Program-made: the position numbers and the translations under genes
From: an uncultured Bacillota bacterium
GTDB taxonomy: Bacteria; Bacillota; Clostridia; Lachnospirales; Lachnospiraceae
Reading direction: 5' to 3'
Assembly: GCA_949291945.1 (NCBI GenBank)
Contig: CASEXH010000011.1
Span: 19,199-83,198, forward strand
Length of the DNA stretch: 64,000 bases
Notes under the pieces: generated by a model
Databases searched by the model: none
Told to the model about the DNA's origin: nothing
What the model saw: the letters and a program-made list of their open reading frames with translations, nothing else
Shown here: positions 58,044 through 64,000 of the stretch, piece by piece
Layout: the number at the start of each line of letters is the position of its first letter
Numbering within the stretch: position 1 is the stretch's first letter

Positions 58044-58132
58044 CAGAATAAGGATATCTTCCTTTTATCCCCCACGTTATAATAGGCACTGCAGAACAAT
58101 TTCGGATGAAAGGATGGAAAAGTGGGGATAAA

Positions 58133-58948
58133 ATGGAGAAAAATATTAAGATGGTTGCAGTTGATGTAGACGGCACCTTTGTCCGGTCTGACTATACTTA
58201 TGATGTTCCACGGTTCAAACGTATCTTGTCCGTTATGAAAAACGCCGGCTGTCATTTTGTGGTAGCCAGCGGAAATCAATACTATCAGTTGAGAGACCTG
58301 TTTCCGGGATACTATGATGAATTGTCATTTGTAGCGGAAAACGGGGCCTTTGTAAAAGATCGGAAAGAACTGATTTTTACTGCGGACATGCCAGAGGAAA
58401 CGGTGGATTCTGTCATTGATGTGTGCAGGGAATATCCGGAAGTGCTGAATGTATTGTGCGGCGTAAACAGCGCATACTGCCAGCGGGGAACCGTGAGCCA
58501 GGAATTTTTTGACCTTACCGGTATCTACTATCATCGGCTGCAGTGGGTGGATGATTTCAAAGAAGTAACAGACCAGATCCTGAAATTTGCTCCCACAGTT
58601 CCGGAAGAAAAAACGTATTTTTACTACGATATTTTCCGTGAACGGCTCAAAGGAAAAGTGGAGCCCACAACCAGCGGCCACGGCTCCATCGACTTGATCG
58701 TACCCGGCTGTCATAAGGCTTCCGGACTTAAAAGACTTGTAGAACGCTGGGGGATTTCTCCGGAGCAGTGCGCTGCCTTCGGAGACGGCGGAAATGATAT
58801 AGAAATGCTGAATTACTGCGGCTATAGCTACGCTATGGAGAACGCTCCGCAAAACGTGAAAGATGCGGCAAAGGATATATGCCCTTCTAATGAAGAAGAC
58901 GGGGTACTTGTGACGTTGGAAAAAATATTTCCTGTTGAAAATAAATGA
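58133..58948 (+). CDS. Cof-type HAD phosphatase
   Basis: 271 residues. The nucleophile motif VDVDGTFVRSD, VVASGNQYY, the Lys of CHKASGLKRLVE and the acidic GDGGNDIEMLNYC are the HAD-IIB (Cof) series. It dephosphorylates sugar or cofactor phosphates. I chose ATG 58133 behind AAGTGGGGATAAA; ATG 58106 would add nine residues without a site. It lies 89 bases after the AraC stop. A TetR gene with no leader follows. Confidence 0.92.
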   Translation: MEKNIKMVAVDVDGTFVRSDYTYDVPRFKRILSVMKNAGCHFVVASGNQYYQLRDLFPGYYDELSFVAENGAFVKDRKELIFTADMPEETVDSVIDVCREYPEVLNVLCGVNSAYCQRGTVSQEFFDLTGIYYHRLQWVDDFKEVTDQILKFAPTVPEEKTYFYYDIFRERLKGKVEPTTSGHGSIDLIVPGCHKASGLKRLVERWGISPEQCAAFGDGGNDIEMLNYCGYSYAMENAPQNVKDAAKDICPSNEEDGVLVTLEKIFPVENK

Positions 58949-58963
58949 ACGTTCGGTTATAAT
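58935..58963 (+). promoter_or_regulatory. Promoter of leaderless TetR gene
   Basis: TTGAAA (58935-58940) and TATAAT (58958-58963) with a 17-base spacer put the transcription start at about 58970, the A of the ATG. The palindrome GAACGTTC (58947-58954) lies in the spacer as a possible operator. Confidence 0.7.
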
Positions 58964-58969
58964 AGCCAT

Positions 58970-59542
58970 ATGAGAAGGAAAGATGAAAATAAAAAAGCGG
59001 CGATCACGAAAAACATCGTCAGACTGATCAATGAGATTGGTTTCGCCAATATATCTATGTCGAAAATCGCAAAAGCCACGGGGATATCCCCTGCGACTCT
59101 CTACGTCTATTATGAGAATAAGGAGGATATGTTCCGTAAGGTCTACATGGACGTGAAAAAGCAGATGACAGAGAAATGCAGCAAGGATATTGCCTCAGAA
59201 GAGAGTGTGGAAAAAGCCGTCAGAAAGCTTTGTGAGAACCTGTTTCATTATATGCAGGAGTATACGGAAGAATTTTTATTTATAGAACAGGCCTGCAATT
59301 CCCCCATGGCAACCGATGAGATGATAGAGGAACTGGAACAGTATAACAGAGATACGGTAAAGATTTTTCAGCGGGGAATAGAGGAAGGAATCCTGAAGCA
59401 GACCTCGCCGGTTCTTCTGATCAGCTTTTGTTATTATCCTATCCAGCAGATTTTCAAGGAGTGGCGAAAAGAAAAATCTATGCTTCCCAAGGTGGACTTT
59501 GAAATGGTCTTCCAAATGTGCTGGGATGGGATCAGGCGATAA
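58970..59542 (+). CDS. TetR-family regulator, apparently leaderless
   Basis: 190 residues. The HTH is at about 12-55 (GFANISMSKIAKATGISPAT, YVYYENKEDMFRKV). The ATG is 7 bases after a TATAAT box, and no ribosome site precedes it, so translation is probably leaderless. Autorepression through GAACGTTC is likely. It stands immediately before the ferredoxin-type aldo/keto reductase gene, with which it may share a transcript and control. Confidence 0.92.
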   Translation: MRRKDENKKAAITKNIVRLINEIGFANISMSKIAKATGISPATLYVYYENKEDMFRKVYMDVKKQMTEKCSKDIASEESVEKAVRKLCENLFHYMQEYTEEFLFIEQACNSPMATDEMIEELEQYNRDTVKIFQRGIEEGILKQTSPVLLISFCYYPIQQIFKEWRKEKSMLPKVDFEMVFQMCWDGIRR

Positions 59543-59561
59543 AAGAAAGGGGAACCTAAGT

Positions 59562-60692
59562 ATGAAGTATGCAGGATTTAAAGAGAACATCAAGCTTTCC
59601 AAGCTGGGGCTGGGAGCCATGCGGCTGCCTCAGACGGAACCGGGACTTGCAAAGCCCGTTGACGAACCAAAGGCCCGGGAGCTCATTGACTATTGTATGG
59701 CCCATGGGGTGAATTACTATGACACGGCTTATATTTATCACGGCGGAAAATCAGAAACTATTTTGGGACGGGCCCTTTCCGGATATCCCCGTGACAGTTA
59801 TTATGTAGCAGATAAATTTAATGTTCAGGCAAATCCGGATTACCAGTTTCAGTTTCAGGATCAGCTTGACCGCCTTGGAATGGAGTATATTGATTTCTAT
59901 CTCCTTCATGGTATCACAGATCTGACAGCAGCCGACTATGAAAGCTGCGGCTGCATTTCTTATTTTCAGGAGCAGAAGAAACAGGGAAAGATCCGGCATT
60001 TCGGATTTTCTTTTCACGGCACGCCGGATTGTCTGCGCAGACTGCTGGAAACATACAGCTGGGATTTTGTACAGATACAGCTTAACTATTATGACTGGTA
60101 TCAGGGAACCGCAAAACAGCAGTATGAAATCCTGAGAGAGTATGATGTGCCTGTTATGGTAATGGAACCTGTTCATGGGGGAATGCTGGCCAGTCTGCCG
60201 GAAGACTGTATGGAGCTTCTGCCAAAAGGCAATGGTTCACCGGCTGCATGGGCCCTCAGATTTGTCATGGATCTTCCAGGGATCGCCGTGGTCCTCAGCG
60301 GCATGTCAGATATGGAGCAGGTAAAGGAAAATATTATCACAGCAGATTCAGGACAATCCCTGACCGGGACAGAACTTTCACAGTTAGCCCGGATCAGTGA
60401 AAAACTCCGGAAAAAAATCGCAGTTCCCTGTACCGGCTGCCGGTATTGCTGCGATAACTGCCCCCAGGGACTGGATATCCCCTCACTGCTTTCCGCTTAT
60501 AATGACTATCGGGATGAAGGGGCAGCCTTAGGGGACAAGAATATGGCAGTCTGGAGGCTGCACCGGCTGAAAGCATTAGAGAAAGAGAAACAGCCTGCAG
60601 CATGTATCGGATGTGGAAGCTGTACGGCACATTGCCCTCAGGGACTGGATATTCCCGCCTATATGCAGGAAATGTCGGCGCTTCTTCAGTAA
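59562..60692 (+). CDS. Aldo/keto reductase with C-terminal ferredoxin domain
   Basis: 376 residues. The reductase barrel (about 1-280) has GLGAMRLP, the catalytic Asp/Tyr of YYDTAYIYHGGKSE, and YIDFYLLHG. The C-terminal part (about 285-376) holds two cysteine sets, CTGCRYCCDNCPQG and CIGCGSCTAHCPQG, for two [4Fe-4S] clusters. Such enzymes couple ferredoxin to reduction of a carbonyl or sugar. The start at 59562 follows AAAGGGGAACCTAAGT. It lies downstream of the TetR gene. Confidence 0.94.
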   Translation: MKYAGFKENIKLSKLGLGAMRLPQTEPGLAKPVDEPKARELIDYCMAHGVNYYDTAYIYHGGKSETILGRALSGYPRDSYYVADKFNVQANPDYQFQFQDQLDRLGMEYIDFYLLHGITDLTAADYESCGCISYFQEQKKQGKIRHFGFSFHGTPDCLRRLLETYSWDFVQIQLNYYDWYQGTAKQQYEILREYDVPVMVMEPVHGGMLASLPEDCMELLPKGNGSPAAWALRFVMDLPGIAVVLSGMSDMEQVKENIITADSGQSLTGTELSQLARISEKLRKKIAVPCTGCRYCCDNCPQGLDIPSLLSAYNDYRDEGAALGDKNMAVWRLHRLKALEKEKQPAACIGCGSCTAHCPQGLDIPAYMQEMSALLQ

Positions 60693-60778
60693 GAAAGCAA
60701 AGTCAAAGACCCCGATGCAAGCATGTCCGCTTGGCTCGTTGCCCGCAGGAATAAAAAGATTACAAGGTATATACATAT

Positions 60779-60827
60779 AAAGGAAACCATCCGGGAGGCT
60801 CAAGGTATCTTCAGGATGGTTTCCTTT
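60779..60827 (+). terminator. Terminator after AKR gene
   Basis: AAAGGAAACCATCC (60779-60792) pairs with GGATGGTTTCCTTT (60814-60827). It lies between the convergent AKR and TetR genes. Confidence 0.85.
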
Positions 60828-60842
60828 ATGTATGCGGAACTT

Positions 60843-61406
60843 CTATAAAATCGGCTCAATTACAGCCCGGAAATATTTATCTAACTTTTCCGGGGTCTCT
60901 TTCATCTGGTTTTTTATCCACCACAATACCATTTCTACAAAACTGCCGGTGATATGGTTTACTAAAAAATCCTGGGGGATATCTTTGTTGTTTCTTCTGT
61001 TTTGATTTACAAATTGGTTTTGTATCAGCTCTTTTAAGTTGTCTTTAAAATAGCGGAGAAAAAGTTCGCTGCTTTCACAGGAAAGGAGTTCCAGAATATT
61101 ATTTTCATTTTCCTGCAGGTGCTGCAGCAGGTGACAGAATACAGATTCCGGCACATTATTGTTAGAATATAGACCGTGTGTATGGGTACAGTCCATAGCG
61201 CTGCTGATAATATGGCCGAAAAGCTCTTCGCACAGGGCTTTCAATAAGTCATCCTTTGTCTCAAAATGTGCATAAAAGGTTGTCCGCCCGATATTGGCAG
61301 CGTCGATAATTTCCTGAACAGTGATCTTACTGTAACTTTTTCTGGCTAAAAGACTGCTGAATGCAGAAAAAACAGCAGCTCTTGTTTTTTGCTGTCGCCG
61401 ATCCAT
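60843..61406 (-). CDS. TetR-family regulator divergent from metal ATPase
   Basis: 187 residues. The HTH is at about 8-52 (SYSKITVQEIIDAANIGRTT, YAHFETKDDLLKAL). The rest is a helical ligand domain with an LLSCESSELF block. The start follows AAGGAGGATACT. It is divergent from a P-type ATPase gene. A palindrome lies in its own leader, and the pair probably forms a metal- or drug-responsive unit. Confidence 0.93.
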   Translation of the reverse strand: MDRRQQKTRAAVFSAFSSLLARKSYSKITVQEIIDAANIGRTTFYAHFETKDDLLKALCEELFGHIISSAMDCTHTHGLYSNNNVPESVFCHLLQHLQENENNILELLSCESSELFLRYFKDNLKELIQNQFVNQNRRNNKDIPQDFLVNHITGSFVEMVLWWIKNQMKETPEKLDKYFRAVIEPIL

Positions 61407-61437
61407 AGTATCCTCCTTCCGTACAATTCTTCACATA

Positions 61438-61499
61438 TGTTCCGTATGGAACACGGGAGCCATATTATCTATTGTATTCTTGATTTTCCATATTTACAA
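61438..61499 (-). promoter_or_regulatory. TetR promoter and palindrome
   Basis: On the minus strand TTGTAA (61499-61494) and TACAAT (61476-61471) have a 17-base spacer. TGTTCC-GTAT-GGAACA (61438-61453) is a 6-4-6 palindrome about 11 bases after the expected start. A second minus-strand promoter pair, TTGACA (61560-61555) and TACAAT (61537-61532), lies further upstream. Confidence 0.65.
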
Positions 61500-61603
61500 T
61501 AAAAGCGAACAAAATGTTTGATAACAAATTAATTGTACGGTAATCACAAACATGTGTCAAGGCCGAAGCTGTTTGGAATGCCGTGAGGATTGGAGGTATC
61601 ACT

Positions 61604-63502
61604 ATGTTAAAGAAACTGAATGATTTTCTGGCTGGAATTCCAATGACAATTGTTGCCGGTGTGTTCCTGCTGCTTGACCTGATTCCACATCTGATGGAGG
61701 AATTCGGAGGCCAACCTATGGAACTTTCGTTTCTCCCATTTGACCCTGCATGGGTAACAATCTTTATCTGCGGCATTCCTTTGCTGTACCTTGCTATATG
61801 GAGAGTCATCCATGATCCGGGTATCAGCAAGATTTCTTCCGCTCTGCTGATCTGTATCGCCATGGCTGCGGCAATCGGCATTGGGGATCTGTTTGCGGCA
61901 GGCGAAGTCGTATTCATTATGCAGATCGGAGCAATCCTGGAGGATGCTACCACGAATCGGGCTAAAAAAGGCTTGAAAAAACTGATCAGTCTGGCTCCGA
62001 CCCAGGGCCGCCGTATCACAAATGGAAAAGAAGAAATGGTTCCTGCGGAAAAAATCCGCAAAGGGGACGTACTGAGAATCCTGCCTGGCGAGACAATCCC
62101 TGTAGATGGTACGATACGAAGGGGTGAAACCTCAGTAGACCAGTCTATCATGACCGGTGAATCTCTGCCTGTAGACAAAGGCGTGGGCGAGGAAGTTTAC
62201 TGCGGCACCATCAACCGCTTCGGTTCCATTGATATTTCTGCAACAAAAGTAGGCGAGGACAGCTCTCTTAAGAAACTTATCCGCATGGTCCAGGAGGCGG
62301 AGAACAAGCAGGCACCCATGCAGCGTCTGGCAGACAGGGCAGCAAGCTGGCTGGTGCCGGTGGCTCTGGCCGTTGCCATTGGCGCCTATATTTTTTCCGG
62401 AAATATTGTTACTGCCGTGACGGTACTGGTTGTGTTCTGCCCCTGCGCACTTGTACTTGCAACTCCCACCGCAGTTATGGCAGCAATCGGACAGGCGACC
62501 AAACATGGCGTTATCATCAAGTCCGGCGAGGCTCTGGAGAAAATGGGAAAAGTAGACACTATCGCTTTCGACAAGACCGGAACACTGACTTTCGGACGTC
62601 TGGATGTGAGTGATATTATCTCCTTTGACGATACTCTCAGTGAAGAAGAACTGTTAACACTGACTGCTTCTGCGGAAGCAAAAAGCGAGCATCCTCTGGG
62701 AAAGGCCATTGTGGAATGCGCCCGGGCAAAAGATCTTGCGCTTACCGAATCTACGTCCTTTAAAATGACCGCTGGCAAAGGCATTTTTGCAGAGGTCAAT
62801 GATCGCAGGCTGCTTTGCGGCAGCGAGGAATTCCTGGCGGAGAATGGAGTGCTCATTGACAACCAGGTTCATAAGGAACTGAACCGGCTGCGCACACAGG
62901 GAAAGGCTTCTATCATTGCGGCAGACGGGCAGAAATGTATTGGCGTAATTGCTCTTTCCGATGTACTCCGCCCGGAGGCCAGGGACATGGTTGAACGTTT
63001 GTCCGATATGAATACCCGGACTGTATTACTCACCGGTGATAATAAAAAGACCGCAGACTATTTTGCACAGCAGGTGGGAATCACCGAAGTACGGGCAGAA
63101 CTTCTGCCGGAAGAAAAGGTAAGAAATATTGAAAAACTTCAAAAAGAAAATCGCAAAGTCTGCATGATCGGCGACGGTGTCAATGATGCTCCTGCTCTTA
63201 AAACAGCAGATGTCAGTGTGGCAATGGGAAGTATGGGCAGCGACATTGCGATAGACGCTGCCGATGTGGCCCTGATGAGTGATGATATTTCAAAAATCCC
63301 ATACCTGAAGTGGCTGCCCAATACAACGGTCAAAACCATCAAATTCAGCATAGCGCTTTCCATGTGCATCAATTTTGTAGCAATCCTCATGTCCTTAATG
63401 GAAGTATTAACGCCTACTACCGGCGCATTAGTCCATAACGCTGGTTCCTGCCTGGTGGTTCTGATCGCTGCTTTGCTTTATGATAGGAAATATAAACAGT
63501 AA
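61604..63502 (+). CDS. Heavy-metal P1B-type ATPase
   Basis: 632 residues. There is no N-terminal metal-binding domain; the protein starts with two predicted helices. The actuator TGES is in IMTGESLPVD, the ion-site CPC motif is Cys279-Pro-Cys281 (FCPCALVLATPT), and the phosphorylation site is Asp323 in DKTGTLT. The GDGVNDAPAL hinge and the C-terminal TGALVHNAGS block follow. The family exports Cu, Zn or Cd; the HNAGS block and absence of a MBD leave the metal open. The start follows GGAGGTATCACT. It is divergent from a TetR gene. Confidence 0.94.
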   Translation: MLKKLNDFLAGIPMTIVAGVFLLLDLIPHLMEEFGGQPMELSFLPFDPAWVTIFICGIPLLYLAIWRVIHDPGISKISSALLICIAMAAAIGIGDLFAAGEVVFIMQIGAILEDATTNRAKKGLKKLISLAPTQGRRITNGKEEMVPAEKIRKGDVLRILPGETIPVDGTIRRGETSVDQSIMTGESLPVDKGVGEEVYCGTINRFGSIDISATKVGEDSSLKKLIRMVQEAENKQAPMQRLADRAASWLVPVALAVAIGAYIFSGNIVTAVTVLVVFCPCALVLATPTAVMAAIGQATKHGVIIKSGEALEKMGKVDTIAFDKTGTLTFGRLDVSDIISFDDTLSEEELLTLTASAEAKSEHPLGKAIVECARAKDLALTESTSFKMTAGKGIFAEVNDRRLLCGSEEFLAENGVLIDNQVHKELNRLRTQGKASIIAADGQKCIGVIALSDVLRPEARDMVERLSDMNTRTVLLTGDNKKTADYFAQQVGITEVRAELLPEEKVRNIEKLQKENRKVCMIGDGVNDAPALKTADVSVAMGSMGSDIAIDAADVALMSDDISKIPYLKWLPNTTVKTIKFSIALSMCINFVAILMSLMEVLTPTTGALVHNAGSCLVVLIAALLYDRKYKQ

Positions 63503-63604
63503 AACATTTTCCCAATGACTTATTTGCTGAAAACCGCTGTTTGAAGCGGGAAGAGATCTTTTTACAACGAAGATCATTTCTTCCTATTATAAAATGCAGA
63601 TAAG

Positions 63605-63712
63605 CAGATCGATGCGACCCTGAAGCGGCTGGATGTTTCCTATATTGATCTGCTTTTACTCCATCAGCCCTATGGAGACGTGAAGAAAGGATGGCAGAAA
63701 ACGGTTCTTTAG
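63605..63712 (+). pseudogene. Aldo/keto reductase remnant
   Basis: The fragment reads QIDATLKRLDVSYIDLLLLH then QPYGDVKKGWQKTVL and stops. It matches the central strand and catalytic-His-like LLHQPYGD of aldo/keto reductases, but lacks start, NAD site and C-terminus. It is a decayed gene. Confidence 0.75.
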
Positions 63713-63783
63713 GATGCCCAGATTTGTAGGGGGAGATTCTGTTCCCGCTGATGAAAGGTAATCTGGAAAAACAGAAGTGATGA

Positions 63784-63822
63784 GGGACTGAAAAATGGAG
63801 AGATAAGCCATTTTTCAGTCCC
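63784..63822. terminator. Hairpin near right edge
   Basis: GGGACTGAAAAATGG (63784-63798) pairs perfectly with CCATTTTTCAGTCCC (63808-63822), with a short T-rich end on the plus strand. It may end transcripts from either side. Confidence 0.7.
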
Positions 63823-63929
63823 TTTCCTATCCCCTTGATCCTTTCCCGTATTCATAATCCGAACTGCCAATCCTTTTACTCATGCAGTTCAGTATCTCTT
63901 ATGTAAATTAACCTGTTGTGCTAATTCAA

Positions 63930-64000
63930 TCAAATTTTATTGAAAACCTGTAAGAGCCCAAAGTATCCCCTGAAAACAAAGGACTTGGTTTTTGAATCTC
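63930..64000 (-). CDS. Possible 3' end of a minus-strand gene
   Basis: On the minus strand an open stretch enters from the right edge, reading PSPLFSGDTLGSYRFSIKFD before a stop at 63930-63932. It is too short to identify. Between it and the hairpin I see nothing firm. Confidence 0.2.
   Translation of the reverse strand, partial: DSKTKSFVFRGYFGLLQVFNKI

Noticed and set aside
63827..63883. Short minus-strand frame MSKRIGSSDYEYGKGSRG
   Set aside because: Eighteen residues with no ribosome site and no known family; likely chance or a tiny remnant.

Overview
The window looks like a chromosomal segment of an anaerobic gut Lachnospiraceae bacterium (Clostridia; Blautia-like is my best guess). This rests on several things: strong AGGAGG-type ribosome sites with short gaps, many 4-base ATGA overlaps, a stand-alone Ni-Fe-S carbon monoxide dehydrogenase, a bile-salt-hydrolase-like enzyme, ATP-type PEP carboxykinase and a ferredoxin-tailed aldo/keto reductase. 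I found no rRNA, tRNA, CRISPR array, prophage or intact insertion sequence.

Layout. 0-7 kb: 3' part of argH, asd, an MBL-fold hydrolase, small membrane and secreted-type proteins, a solitary HTH-C5 DNA methyltransferase and a LysR regulator. 7-17.5 kb: cooS, an M24 peptidase, a DegV protein, a two-component system with a PepSY lipoprotein, bioY behind a BirA-type operator, a CDF metal exporter, bacteriohemerythrin and an ArsC/Spx protein. 17.7-22.1 kb: thiamine salvage operon thiM-thiE-HAD-thiD followed by an NCS2 permease broken by one amber codon. 22.1-27 kb: an accessory island with a 52-bp tandem repeat, an IS110-type transposase remnant, a gene frameshifted at a G run, and two large lipoproteins (DUF6273 plus BspA-like repeats; RCC1 repeats). 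27-34.5 kb: pckA, a LysR regulator divergent from a two-gene chromate transporter, a P1 peptidase, an ADP-ribosylglycohydrolase and an AraC regulator. 34.6-39.5 kb: acetyltransferase-MATE with a vestigial acetyltransferase tail, then a DrrAB-like ABC exporter and its TetR regulator. 39.6-43.8 kb: an AmmeMemoRadiSam pair, thpR, a C-terminally truncated alpha/beta hydrolase and a phosphoesterase. 44-49.6 kb: XRE-TPR regulator, AI-2E-type permease, bile salt hydrolase, DUF1810/DUF1653 operon and a NifX-like/SlyD-like fusion. 49.7-57 kb: ALDH/ADH pair, then TetR with a heterodimeric ABC exporter. 57-64 kb: AraC, HAD, an apparently leaderless TetR gene, ferredoxin-type AKR, TetR and a P1B metal ATPase, ending in an AKR remnant.

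The regulatory DNA is readable. I can point to a BirA-type operator at bioY, an 11-bp direct repeat before the PepSY lipoprotein that fits its OmpR-type regulator, three copies of one palindrome placed in the promoters of the DrrAB-like exporter and its TetR regulator, tandem activator-like sites at about -42 and -63 before cooS, and palindromes at four other TetR or bile-salt-hydrolase promoters. A small dispersed repeat family sits between genes at 48.6-53.4 kb.

The candidates that best fit 'undescribed' are the NifX-SlyD fusion with a His/Cys linker (possible Ni or metal-cofactor chaperone), the AmmeMemoRadiSam pair, the lipoprotein island, and the short regulatory structures at 2.99-3.06 kb and 53.3 kb. 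All functions are inferred from sequence motifs read by eye; no database search was run.
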